The position numbers and the translations under genes were made by a program. Below are positions 37,176 to 50,824 of a DNA stretch of 64,000 nt, in pieces. The notes under the pieces were generated by a model. The model was not told the origin of the DNA. It did not search any database and was given only the letters and a program-made list of their open reading frames with translations. This DNA is from Stratiolaelaps scimitus (lineage: Eukaryota; Arthropoda; Arachnida; Mesostigmata; Laelapidae): contig JABWDB010000007.1 in the NCBI GenBank assembly GCA_019614645.1, forward strand, positions 744,001-808,000. The letters run 5' to 3'. Each line of letters begins with the position of its first letter. Positions within the stretch are counted from its first letter, which is position 1.

Positions 37176-37714
37176 ATGCTTCGCACTCTGCTGACAACCG
37201 ACCCGATGGAGTCACCGGAGAGCGCCGACGCTGATGGCGGCTGTAACGACGAGCTGGATCAGGCGTCATCGTCCGGTGGCAACGACGATAACGCAGCGGC
37301 AATGGCGGGCGCAAACGCCAGCGGTAACAACAGTGGAGGCGAGATGGCCGACTCGGAGATGAAGGAGGAGATCGTTGAGGAGGAGGTAGTTTCGCCCGAA
37401 GGCGAGGTCGATCTGGCGAACGCGGCCGACGTCGACGCCGTTGACGCCGTCGACGCCGAGGTTGACGGCGACGCCGATGGCGACGCGGCCAGTCTGAGCG
37501 AACCGGAGGCTGGGTCCGCATCGGTGACAAACGGCGCCGGCGGTAACGGCACTTCGAGTAGTGGTGGTGCTGCTGCTGGTGGAGGCGGTGTTGGTAAGAA
37601 AGACAAGTCGAAAGGTATCGGACCAGTGTACCACACACCCGGCTCGAATATGAAGCTTATCAAGCTGGTCCGCAAGGACCCCTGCCTCTGGGACCCTCGA
37701 CACGTTCAGTACAG
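37176..37714 (+). CDS. MADF gene coding exon 1
   Basis: Encodes the disordered N-terminus and the first helix of the MADF domain, ending HVQY plus two bases of Arg before GTGAGT. An acidic Asp/Val/Ala repeat (about residues 80-105) is encoded by GAC/GTC triplets like those in the flanking belt, suggesting triplet expansion within the coding exon. Confidence 0.9.
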
Positions 37715-40700
37715 GTGAGTAAGTGAAGTTGATGAGTCATCCGAGTTTTCACAGGGGGGTGTTACGTTAAATCGGCAGCGGCGGTGCGATCCGGCCGCGA
37801 ACCTTTGCTAACAAACAACAATTTGCGCTAACTTGATTTGTACCCTTATGAGTGTACCTGTATTTAGAGGTTCTAGAGTTCTGAATCGTTGAGAAGTGAA
37901 AGCGACTGTATGCACATACCGAGTACTAGCATAGATCCATGTCGAAGTAGAGACCCTTACATGTATGACGGGAACGCGAAAGACAGAAGGTCCTTCTCTG
38001 ATGATTAATCATTTAATATCATTCATACCATTGGTTGGAAGCGAACAGCGGATTGTTCGCACAACTGAACTGACCCGATCGATTTCATGTTTCTAACACA
38101 AATATAATATCATAATGATAGCACACTAGTAGAAGTCGAAATTCGCTGAACCTCATCTACAGCTCACCGATTCGGCGTAAAGATTCGATGCCGCATATAA
38201 TTCGATGTTTTCCGAATCAATCCTCTTGTCCCTCAGCATTTGCACGACAGCGAAAGAAACGCCGACCTCATTCAGCTCCGTCCCGACCCTCTAACCGGGG
38301 AGTTTCGTCCCCTCCACAGCGTTACAAATACAGCCGATCCACGCATCCGTCATCGGTAACGGCCATGGAAAATTGTTCCCTCGCCATTTAGCGTTATGCA
38401 ATATTGTTACTGTTGTCGGCAAGCGGCGTCCACGCAAGTGACGATTCAACGCACGAGTTATGCGAGTTGAAAAGCGTTTTAGCAAAAACAAGATCAGAGA
38501 TCGGAGGTCGGCGAGAAGCGAAATGACAGCGGACGAAGTCAAGTCGACTCCGACAAATCGGAGCGGCTGAATCCGAACGCTGCCATCCTGCTTGACCGGG
38601 GCTTTCAGGGATGGAGGAGGGCATCGAATCGTCATGCGTCATCATCGGCAATGACGACGCGCAAACGACCTCTGCCACCAGCCCTTCGTGTCTGCTGTAT
38701 AGATTCACTTTATCGTATGAGTCTCAGTGCCCATATAGATATATATATATATATATATAGATAAATATAGATATATATATATATACACATCTGTCGATAT
38801 GCCTCCGGCTGTGCCAGCTCGATGTAGCTGCGTTTGTGCGGGACCCAAAACGATCCTTCCCTGTCCCCAGCGTCAGTCAGTTGTATTTGTGGTCATAGCG
38901 TTGGATTGCGTCGTACTCTCCGAGCTGGCCGCCGCCGCAGCAGCAGGCCGACGTTTTCGCCGCCGTGTTGTTTGATCCGCGATAATCACCACCACCACCA
39001 CCACCACCGTCGACGTCAGCGTCGGCGTCGACGAGTTCTCTTTCGCCCGACGCGTCCGGCTCCGTTCGTTGCCAGATCGAACGCAGCGTCGACAACGATG
39101 ATGATGATGTTGATGACGATCTCTCTCTCCCCCTCTCTCGAGATTTTACACGATTGGGCCCAAACACACTCTGACAACAACCTCGTCGTCGGATGTCGGG
39201 CTACTGCGCGCTTGTGGTGGCCGCCTGCACATCGCTGACGCCGCCGCCGCCGTCATCATCATCAGCGGCAACAGCAGCAGCAGCAGCTACTCTCCGACCC
39301 ACAGACCCACGGCGAGGCCAACCGGGGCGGGCGTTGTTGCCGTTGTTGTTGCCTCAGCAGCAGCAGCAACAGCACGTAGCTGGGGCAGCGGGCGACGTGC
39401 CGACGAACGACGGCAACTGACGCTCGGTAGGCGAGTAGGAGAGTAATGGTAGCAGTAGTGGTAGTGGTCGTGCTGCAACAACCACCAGCAGTAACGAACA
39501 GGCAGGCACCGGCATCAAGCACTAGTAATCGTCAAGCCTATCTAGTCCCAGGAACAACAGCAGCAGCAGCAGCAGCCGAACGCGTCTGTTTACGCGTCTG
39601 GCCATTGGGCGCCAGCCGGCCGGACGCCCGAACGCCCGCCCGCCCGCTCGCCGGTCGCCGAGCGCCGTCCATCCGATGCTGCTGCTGCTGTTGCCGCTGG
39701 TGGCCACGCGGCGATCTCGGAGCCAACCGCGAAACTGCCAACAGACGGCCAGCACCGAACGACCACCGTCGCCGCCACCAAATCGGCAAACCGACTCGAA
39801 TAGCCGCCGAATGGAGTAGACAAGTGCTGGCGACCGCGATCAGCCGCGAACGGCCAACGTCGGCCAGTCACCGTTGCTGCTGCTGCTGTTGCTATAAACG
39901 AACGAAGCGGTTATAGCGAAAACAAGAGCGAGCGACGCGTCGAGTGCGGCGGCGCCGCCGCCACCGAACGAGAATGCTCGCCAGATCGCTGCCTCCTGGC
40001 TGCCCGACTGCCTGAGTGCCTGGCTTGGCTGACTCGTTTCGCCGTCCGCTCGGCCGCAAGTCGAGCGCGTCACCGCGCCAGCCAAACCGCTCGGATACAT
40101 GTAGCCTCCCTGCCCTTGACGAGAAGCCAGCTACATAGTAGTAGAATAAGTATTAGCAGCAGCAGCCGCGGTGGTGGTGGTGGAAATAATCGGCGTTGGC
40201 GTCACCCTCGTACGGATGTGCGCGAGTAACAACGGACGGACGACGCCAGGCGACGCAACTGCCGCAGTCAGAGCTGCCGGTGCGGCTGCGGGTGCTGCTG
40301 CTGCTGTCGTTGGATCCAGCATAAGCGACAAATGAAACCTAACGCTGCGTCGGCGGCGGCGGTGGCCACTGCTCTTCGTGAGAATGACCCGTTAGCTGGG
40401 CCGGCGGCAGCTCGGCCAGCTAGAACATCGCAGTACGTGTACCGCTCTTTGCTGTTCGTGCAACGGACGCCACCGGGGAAACAGGGCAGCCAGCATTAAA
40501 ATGCTCGATATATATATATATATATATATTGTATAGGTATATATATATATATATATATATATACTGTATATTAGAAGGATACGGCCCGGCTGGCTATTCA
40601 GCATGTTTGACGGATCCACATTGACTGACCAGGCGACGCTGCACACGTCGCTGGCCGATGCCGCGACTGTTCTGTGTGTGTGTGTGTGCCATTGTAACAG

Positions 40701-43700
40701 CCTGCTTCCGGGTGCGGTCTCGGAAGGTCTGTCGACTGCCCTCGACCACGACAACCATCCTGGCTATTCCTGCAACAACAACAACAACGACAACAAGCAG
40801 TAGTTCTAGTTGTACTCGCAGATCAAGGTCTGCTGCAAACTGCCGTCTGAACTAGTGTTCGTCAACTGGCTGGGATGACTTCATCAAGCTGTTGTTGATA
40901 TTGATGATGGCCGTGTTCCGAGGAACGCGTCAGCCGCAGCAGCAGCAGTAGAACCTGATAACGACGACAACGGTAGCGGTGGTGGGTGCTGCTGCTGCTG
41001 CCGGCAGCGCCTCCTCGTGGTTCCGCGTCCAAACAACCACGACGTACGCCGAAACGCCATTGTGTCGTCGTATAGAGTGCTCTCGTCGTTAGCTGGCAAG
41101 AGGACAAAGACCGTTTGGGTAACAGGCAGGTGGATGTCACCGCTGTCGTCGCCTTCTCGGTATTAGCAGCAACGATGCTGATCACAACAGCAGCAGTAGC
41201 GCACAAAGCGACGAAGCACATCGAACAACCCAATGACAGATAATGTAGAGGAAATCATATTCAACAACAACAACAACGTCAATATCAGCAGCAACAACAA
41301 CAACGTCAATATCAGCAGCAGCAACAACAACAACGTCAATATCAACAACGTCAACAACAACAGCAACAATTTGGCGGACCAACGGCTAGCTGCGAAGTCG
41401 TATTGTTGTCTCGTCGTTGACGCAACAGCTGCATCGACGCCGATAAATAGAAGTAATCGCTCATCTCCATTTGCCCTTTGTAGCCCTCCGCTGATGTTTC
41501 GATATCCGTTCACCCTTCCTCTCTGATGCTCTGAATCTTCCGAATTCTCGCAATTCTCATCATACATAGACCGAATTCTCATCTCTATTCCTCGGATCGT
41601 TATCGCTGTTCTCCATTTGTTTAGGTTTTCGGTTTGTTCGTTCGCACGCTGGTTCGTTCATTGCCGAAGTGTCACCCCGATGCCCGTCTACCAAATGCGT
41701 CTGCCGTCAGCTACCCGTTAGGATTGTGGACTGCTACTCATGGGGACTACTAGCTAAGGATGAGGAAAGAATTTATTGCGTAGGCGTCAATGCGGCACAC
41801 GAGTCGACGCTGGCGCCCGTTCAATGCCAATGTCAATGTTGTTGTTGTTGTTGTTGTTGTCATCCGTATCACCATCGTCGTTGTCGTCGACGAAGATGAA
41901 CAAACGCCAGGGCCGGGTCAGTGGTGGCTGATCCTCTGACCAGCCACCTACTGACACTGGCGACGGCAATCGGATGCGTCGCTCAACAACTGCTAAACGT
42001 GAATCGAACAGAGGGTGTCAGTTAGTGAGACGCGTAGGCCATAATGCACATGTAGGTCGTCGGGGTGACCTGTTGGCATGGCGATCGCTCAATAGCAGCA
42101 GCAGCAGCAGTAGCCACCTTTCGTCGACCGAACGGACACCGCAATGGCAAACGTACGTCGCACGACGGGTGAGTATATCGATGGCTGCGCGATCTCACAT
42201 CGATCGTTGTCGCGGTAGAATCGAGTCGACCACCAGCCGCAAGGTCTCAGCGGCTATTGCTAGCTCGAGCTTCCTGCCACGAGGAAGCAAGTGGGCGACG
42301 AGGCATACCCGCATTCAGCAGTCGATTAAGTCGTATAGTCGCAGACGACGCAGGTGACGAACGTATTGCCACAGCCAGTGTCGTTGTACGTGAGCAGAAG
42401 CGATGCTAAGGGGTAGGCGGGAAGAGCGAGTGGACAGCGGACTCGGCCCGATTCGACCCGATCCGACTCGATCCGATCGGATCCGACATCACGACACCGA
42501 GAGTCTGCTTAACACAGTATCCTCGGCGTTCCTGCGTTCCCTTGTCGGCCGTCGGTTGATGGCTGCTGCTGGCGCCGCCGATGCCGCTGCTGCTGCCGTC
42601 GTCGTCGCCGCCGCTACAGCATCGAATCGAGGCAACGCAGGCCTTCGCTGTGCTCTGGCGCGGCTCGCTGTGCAGCGAGCCAGCCGTCCATGGGTTGGAC
42701 TGTCCTACCGCTCGTCGTCGTCGTCGTTGTCGTCTGCGGCGGCGGTGACGGCGGCGGCGGCGGCGGCGGCAGCGGAAGCGGCGGCGGCGGCGACAGCGGC
42801 CGAGGTGGTTCTCGGGGCGTGGGTGGTGACGGTGGCAGGCAGCGATGCCGTGGCCTGGCGTGGTAAAGGACGAGCGGCGTCAGCGGCTGAGTGAGTCAGG
42901 TTCGGCCGTCCTGCCTCGTTGCCTGCGCCTGCGCGGGCAAGCACGCAGGAGGACCAGGCGGCGGCAGCAGCAGCAGCGGGGCTATGCGACTGAGCGACTA
43001 GCGTTCGTTCGCTGGCTGCTTGCAGCACGGAACAGCTCAGAGCACAGCCGGACCGGAGCGGACACCACCGCCACCGCCACCACCACAGCCGCCGGCATCG
43101 CCATCGCCGCCGAAGCAGCCTAGCCTGACTTGGCCTTCCTGCGGTGCTCGCTCGCTTGGCTGTTCGGCCGACAGAGCTGGCAGAGTCGGGCGCTCTGTGC
43201 GTCCGTCCGTCCGTCTAGCTGCTGACCGAGCCTGGCAGCGAGCGAGCGACCGACCCCAGCAGCCCGGGCCGCCCGGGGGTCTGGAAAGACCGACACAGGC
43301 CGGCTAACTCGTGGACCTACAGAGGAATGGCGCCGATGGGGGACCAGAGCCGGTGAGGGATGGGACATCGGGGGTGGTAGGGGTGACGAGCGTGGGGCTC
43401 GTCGAGCCACAACCAACCAGCTCGAGAGCCGAGAAGGGTCTCGCGATGCGATGGCCATAGGGTGGAAGCGCGACCACCCCTCAGCGACCCGCCTGTGTTT
43501 CCCTCTGCCGCCGAGCAACTAGCCCCCCCCTACACGAGCTACGACTCCAAACGCCAGCGCCACTGCCACAACGAACAGCCGACAGCCTCTACAGCCCTCT
43601 CGACGCTTGGCTCCCTTGGACGCCATCCGTGTGTGCTCCGCTTCGACCGTCTCCGAGATCGGACGGGAGAAGTTTCTCCGGCCTGTTCTGTGCGGCGACC

Positions 43701-46700
43701 GATCTGACCTGGGGGTAAATACATGTGTAGATAGATGCTGACACTTTTTCGCGTTCGTCGCGTTCCTGTAGTGCCAGCTCCAGCAAGCCCGAAAACGAGC
43801 TACCGTCCAACGGGCAAACGACCCTCGCCGGTCCCCTCTGACCGCCATAGGCAGCTAGATCAGAAGAAATACAATTTACACACATGTTGGGGAAAAAGAG
43901 AAACACGAATAAGCCACATTGGCCGTCACACCGGTTTGCTTGGAGTAGCTAGCCGCTACGGAACATATTAACGACGCATCAAATCGTCATTATGTTTGAA
44001 GGTTATATGCATAGTATAATCGTAATGCCTCCGAGTTGTCTGACCAGCCGCTCGAGTACAGCGCATGATAGCACGCTGCTCAGTGTCAGGCGACGAGTCA
44101 GCAACGGATCCAATTTGTGTGGGCGTTGTCGGCATCTGCAGAACTGACCCCAACTTTTCGACCAAGTTGAAGACCTAGTCCTTTCCGACTCCCTGGATTA
44201 CAGGTTAGAGAAGAAGGACAATTCGACAATACTGACCCTCAATTAATGTCACAGATCAGTGCGACGCAATATAACGGAATCAAAGCTATGTTAACCAGAA
44301 GAGAGATGGATAAACTCAATCCAAAGTACCTATTTGTGGTTCTCTTCTTCGGTAATCTCCTTACCGAGGAAGATCCCTTTGCACTGTGCAGTGGTCAGGC
44401 CCTCCGCAGCGCGATCATCTGAAAAGCGTGTGCCGGTCACAACAACTTGAGAACGGCAACTCGGAATACAGAATACGTTCAGAGAGTGTGTGCGTTCCGA
44501 GCACACTTGCTTAACGCTTTCCGAGTAGCGGTGAACGACTATGAACCGGCAATTATTGGCACAAGGAGGTAACAGTTCGCCATCAGATAACAGTCCACCG
44601 AGTGCCTTCGCCTTTAACGGTGCTATCCCACATTAACAGTGTCACAAAAGCAGCAATAGTATGAGCCGTGGATGCTGCCGTCGTCGCCGTGCTTATATGC
44701 AATACTTGTATGAGGAGAAAGCTCCAACTCGCGCGAGCCTACTGCCAGCCCACTGGCTCTGACCGACCAACGCTGAGACGGGCAGGAAGGCAAAGAGAGC
44801 AGGCGTATGTTCCCATGCCACGCTTACCCGGAGGCAACGGCCCGAGTTTCTCGTGCCAGCAGTTCAGCTGCTGTTCGCCTTCGGCCGGTGCCATTGGTAC
44901 GTGTAGATGCAGTGGAATCGCGGGACCAAGCCGCCGACCGAGTAGGCCGCTTCGAGCGGAGCGAAGCGCCGAGCAGGACGCGGCAACGGTGTCCAGGAGC
45001 AACGGCGCCCCCATCTTGGCGCGCCTTCGCCACATACATAGACAGACAGCTGGATAGCAGCGAGCAGAGCACAGGGTGGTTCGCCCTGAGCCGCCGGGGA
45101 GACAGAAGGCGGCACGAATGGTCGTCCGCCAACCAGGGGGATGTTTCTTCCCTGGTTGGCCGACTTGGGGGTGGGAAGCACTGGATGCGGGGCTTTTGGG
45201 GGCTCGCGCGAGTGTCTGTGTGTGTGTGTGTGCAAGTGTCTCTGAGCGCGTGTGTGTGTGAGTATCTGGGCGAGCGCCCAGGGGGTATTGATGGTAGCGG
45301 TAGTCGTAGTCGTAACGCTGCTGTTGGTGGTGGTGGTGGTGGAGATGGAGATCGCTGCGGCCTGCTGGGCCTTGAGTTGCGCTGGGCCTATGGTCGAGGC
45401 TCAGCTCGGGTGTACTGGGGACGCTTCTGGGATGGTCGGGGCACGACTCTGCCCCTACCGAGCGTCGACTCTTCGGCCGGTCAGTGGCTCTGCTCTGCGT
45501 CTCGGCCTGTCCGGCCCACTACACCCGCTCGTTCCCCCACTCAGTACGGCCTCTCCGGCTGTCCGAGGCCCCAAGACCCGGCCAACAAGAGCCGCTCAGC
45601 CTACCACTGCCACCAGTAGCAACAGCAGTTGTCGGTACGACTGCCTAGCTTGTGGACCGCCACACGCGTAATGCACTGGACGCTCGTAGCTCGGCTGGCA
45701 TCATTTGACCATACGGTGAGCTCATAGCTGTGAACGTTAAACGCCCATAGCTACTTACTAGCTCTGTACAACGCTCGGAGAATGAGACAACCACAGAATA
45801 TTGTTGACAATAACAACGATGCCTGCGACTTGAGCGGTCTGTTATATTATTGATACTTGTACGTGAGATCATGACGACAACCTGACATTATCTGATTACG
45901 TCAGAACGACACGATTCCTGCTCTTGAATCCATCACGGACTCGAATTTATCCTGAACCTTGTTCTTAAGGTTCTCTTATACGAGGAATACATTTCACTGT
46001 TTCCTACTATATATATATATATATATATATGAACTAATTCGTTAACCTTGACACATTTATATCCTACCGAAATGCTGCCGACGCTATATAAACAACGTAC
46101 TGTCGGAAAATTTCCGCGAAATAGTTTACAAAAGTAAATATTTAGCCACACGCAGACATGTCGTCGTGTGTCTCAGCCCAGCAGTGCCCTGGCCATTACG
46201 CGAGCAACATGACCTGTCGCTTCTGCTGTTGCCTCTACGTACGACCTAGCTCGTTGAAGAAATGCAGGTAGTCAGGCCTCGTTGCTCGTTGGCAGTTCTA
46301 TGTGTTGTCGCTCAAGGTGAACTCGCGCAGTGCCGTTGGCTCTAGTTGGCGTTGGCCTGCCCTCCCATGACGTCCCTTGCCGCAGCCGGGACCCGAGTGC
46401 GACGCTGTCCGTAGCCCCAGAGCCAGGAGAGGCTTGGCTACTGCTGGTGGGGGAACTCTAGTCGCTCTTTCTTTCTTCTCCTTTTTGCTTCGCGTCTCCC
46501 GAGGGGCTCTATGGCTCGAGCGCTAGCGACCCGAAGCTCCGACGAGTCTCGAGATAGCCAGCCAGCTAGCGGGCACACAGCTATGCTGAACATAGCATTC
46601 GCTTCCTCGTGAGCGACTTCTCTACTGGCAGCAGCAGCAGTAGCAGCAAGAGCCGCCAGCGCCAAACGTCTCCCCGTCCAGCAGCACACACCCCGATGCC

Positions 46701-49700
46701 ATACTCCCGACAGTCTCGCCCATGGCTGTCCCCTTGGTCCCCCACGGGCTGCCTTTACTCTCGGCCGACCGAACCAACAACCGACAGACCGGCCGACCGC
46801 TCGCCAGCCAGCCAGCCATCCAGCCAGCCCGCGTCTTGGTCGCTCTTGAAGGGGAAGCCACTGGCGCGAAGGGTCGCCCCCACCTCCCTAGCGAGGGTGA
46901 CGGCGTCTGGCAGCTGGCAAGCCGGCGGGTCGGGCGAGCTCGGTTGCCATGACGACGTCGGATCGGGTTAACGAGCAGCGGCTGCGGCTTGCTTCCTGCG
47001 GCCCACGTCCGTCGAGACGCTACTGCACCGAGCTCTTTCACTCTCGGCCCTGGTTCGTCCTGCTGCAAGAAGTCCTGCTGGCTGGCTGGCTGGCAGGCTC
47101 GTACGATCGAGTCGTCGGTGGTGGTGGCGCCGGTGGCGGCGCCGGGTGGAGCCTCGCAGAGCTGCCACAACCAACGTCGCGTTCAGACCGCCCATCCTGA
47201 TAGCAGCTTTCGCCAGCGATTGTGCTTTGCTACTGGCGCAGCGAAGCAGGTTACTTAGCAGCTCCTGCGGCCATACGCTGCAACTGCCACCGCTGGTCAC
47301 TCAGTTACCACAAAGATCGTTTGCCTTCCCTCACAGTAGGCATAGATTGTATTATAGGTAAGCAATGCGTATCGTCGTCCAGCTCACAGCTGGAATACGC
47401 GAGCCAATGTACCGCCGTTTGCGGTATCTACCAGCAGAGGTGAGGTGGGCTCTTCTGGGCTATGGATCTCTATACCGTCGCGAGAACTGTTGTAGAGGTT
47501 GCACACATTCGTTTGTTCCGCTGTTACGCTGCCCAAATAGAATAACGCGTCCACTTTCCTACGACTGACCGATAACGCTCGAGTCGGAGATCGACGGATG
47601 GTGGGTTCGATGATATTGACGAGAGCTGTCTCATAGTTTGTCAAATAAATTAGACTTTTTTCTTTTTACCGACAATCGTCACATAGGTCTCGCCTTACTC
47701 TGGGATTTGTCAGGTACCCTGGAAATAAGAGGCGGACCCATCGTCCATGTACACGCTCCACTTAAGGCTTCGCTCTCTGTTCAGCCCGAATCTGCGTTTG
47801 ATACCATTGCGGGCTCATATCAATAGACTGGCTGGGATCATCTATCAGTTGGAAACCACAAATAAACAAAGAGCTAAGAGCAAGAAGCATCCTTCGTCGA
47901 GGCTGAAACTAATATTTTCAGCGGCACTGAATAGAGCCTGCCCGCCCCGAAATAAAATCGGGGGTCACCTTCCTTCAAATGTCCTAATTCAGGTCCACTT
48001 CGTCTACCCGCGCCCATCATCCTGCAAACCCCGCTTAATCAGTGACGAATACGAAATCTAAACAGCAGCGACATGGCCACTATCGAGAGTGTTGCGGTGG
48101 CTAATGTGCTATGTCTGGTGGTTACGTCTTAACAATGAAGCCATGAGCAGCAGAAGTTGAAGTGGTCCGCGGGGCTGTAGACTATCTTGCTGTGGTAAAG
48201 TGCAGCGGTTTATGTCTGTGTACACAGTTCATTAGCGAAGGGATTGGCAACAACAGGACAGGCCTAATCAAATGGAAAATGGCTGTCGACGGCTGTGTCC
48301 AAGCGAAAACTTTGGGTAGCAATACTGCAGTATTGATAAGCGCTCCACTGAAAGTATAAGTAAGGCTTCGTTTGAATACATCCAACACCGTGGTACATTA
48401 TCGCTATATACGGTTATAGCCTCAAAATGAAGTGCATATATATATATATATATATATATTGCAGATTTTAAGCAATAAAGAGTATATACATATTACTTGT
48501 TGTCCCTTTTTAATGCTACACGCCTCCGCAAAAGGGTAGAATTTAGCTAGGTATGGCAAGCACAACCTTAAGATTCTCATATTTTGTCACCCTTTGCGAT
48601 TGGCGTCAATATGTCCATCATAGAATCCTCCATTATAGTGGGAAAACAAAGGGTCCGTTCAAGGCGGCCGGAGAAGATCTCTACCTGGCCCGCCTTGGCC
48701 ATATCGAGTCACCGAAAGTTCGAGCCTCCCCTTGGAAGCTACGTTAACCCACGCGTTCACGGTGGTTCACGTTCGTCCTTGTGATCGATTAACTGAGTAC
48801 CTATCTGATCATATCCAATCTGATGTTCCCGGTCTGTTGTTCCTTGCTTGCTTCGTTGCCTTTGTGCGTTTTGTCTGACCGTAGGGATTCAGCAAAGAAG
48901 GACAAATGCTGGGAGCATATCGCACGGCAGGTCAACATGCAGATTGGCCATGCCAGACAACGATGGAAAAGTTTACGGGACACATTCACGCGAAAGGTGC
49001 GCAAGATAGCTATCATCGAGGCGGCCGGCGGTTACAGTGGAAGCGGTGAAGACCCTTGTCAATGGAAGTACTTTCAGCAGCTCAAGTTCCTTGAACACGT
49101 GATCCATACGCATCGACCACGGCTGCAGCCAGCCAACGGCGCCAATGGCACAACACAGCCGACGAAGAATCCTCTGGCGTTGCCTAATCTTACACTCTCC
49201 ATCAATGTAAGTTAGCTAGAATAGCTGGTGCGTTAATTAATTGATCGCGGGCACCCGCGTGCAAGTGCAGGTTACACTATATACACATCCTTTTTCGATG
49301 CATGCATTTACATATTCGCATATAACAATTTCTTATGAAAGCTTCATCTGTGTGCGGGCTGACCAAATCTAGACTTACAGCTAAAAATAAGGAAAGGTAG
49401 TCGAACCCTTTCCTAATTGTAGCTTAACATCCTACCCCTCGGGAATTCTGCTTTCACACCTTACCCTATGTATATATATATATATATATATTAAATATAT
49501 ATGGCGTGTTACCGCTGTCACTTAGTCTATCGTTATTTACGCAGATACGTCAACGAAGTACACTGTATCCATTGATCCTCAACAGTATGCTCAAAATATA
49601 TTTATACATTGTTGTACTTTTGTTTCTGCTATGATTTGATGTGATACTCATATTTCGTGTTTGTCATTTCACAGCCTCTGGACTGCGATGATGAAGAGGA

Positions 49701-50787
49701 GGAAGATATTGGCCCACAGCGAGCTTGGCCGCTACAGGACGAACGTGAATTAATTCATTATATGCGCGATTGGCCTCTATTCTGGAACAAGTCCGACCTG
49801 AACTTCAATAATGATGCCTCGAGAGATATGGCCATTATTCAAATTCATACCAACTTCCAGGAGCGGTATACCTGGTCGGAGATTCAGAACAAGATCAACG
49901 CGCTCGTCAAGAAGTTCCATGAAGGCGACAACTCTTGGATTCATCAGGAGTCATTACAATACATTGCCAACACGATCAACGGGGCGGCTGCGGCTGCCGC
50001 TGCTGCGGCGGCGGCCATTGCGGTTGCGGCGAAGTCCACCGGTGCAACCACGAACTGCAATATCAACGGCGTAAGCTGCAACAACAGCAGCAGCAGCAGC
50101 AGCAACATCAACAATGGCAGCTCGATGAAAGCTGAGCCGATGGACAGCGATGAGTAAGTGTCGTGGACTTAATCGATATATATATATATATATACATATA
50201 TCTATATATGTATATTGGCTTTGTCCGATAATTTCCATTAATTTGCCATTAGTCTATAGTAGAAATGGCGGGACAACACATCCAGTTCACCAGTAAAACC
50301 TGAGCTCCGCATGGGGGCGAGGGTTTCACAAGAGACCTGTTCCGTATGGATACTAGGGGCAGTTTCAGTATAGGGGCTACGGTTGCAAGCAATATGATGT
50401 ATAGCACAGTAGATCGCTGTAGAAGCATAGTTCAATGCTGGAGGTTCTCGCAACCAAAGGTCATTATCACTAATATCGCTACTAGAAATGTAGAGATTTG
50501 CAAGTGTCGAAATGTGTAAGGCATAGCCGTTAGTGTCATGAAGATCTGCGACCTCGACCAGTGATGCCTGTAGGTATAATCAGTCATAATCTTCAAGTCA
50601 GCCTAAACCTTCGTAAAGGCCAAACCATCCAACAACGCTAGCTCCATTTCAGACCCGAGTTTTGTCATCTTTTATCCAACCTGTGCTGTACGCTATTTAG
50701 ATCGATGAGCAGAAATATAAGAATTTGAATATACACTTCGATCTTTAGACCAGAAAGTATCTCCACACACCCGCGAATTATGCAAGC

Positions 50788-50824
<37 letters not shown>

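Larger units (their letters stand above)
37715..48884 (+). other. MADF gene intron 1 (11.2 kb)
   Basis: Bounded by GTGAGT and a long pyrimidine tract ending gaccgtag, and splitting the MADF domain. It contains AT repeats (38743-38785, 40507-40562, 46008-46030, 48438-48460), the minisatellite at 41262-41369 and the second half of the GC/triplet belt (about 38.8-47.5 kb). A short start-plus-donor (ATG at 42144, GTGAGT at 42169) could be an alternative or nested exon; nothing confirms it. Other ORFs are two-stranded low-complexity shadows. Confidence 0.8.

Noticed and set aside
42144..42168. ATG with MANVRRTT followed by GTGAGT
   Set aside because: Start plus donor alone is too little in a 11-kb intron of GC-rich sequence; no in-phase partner exon was found.
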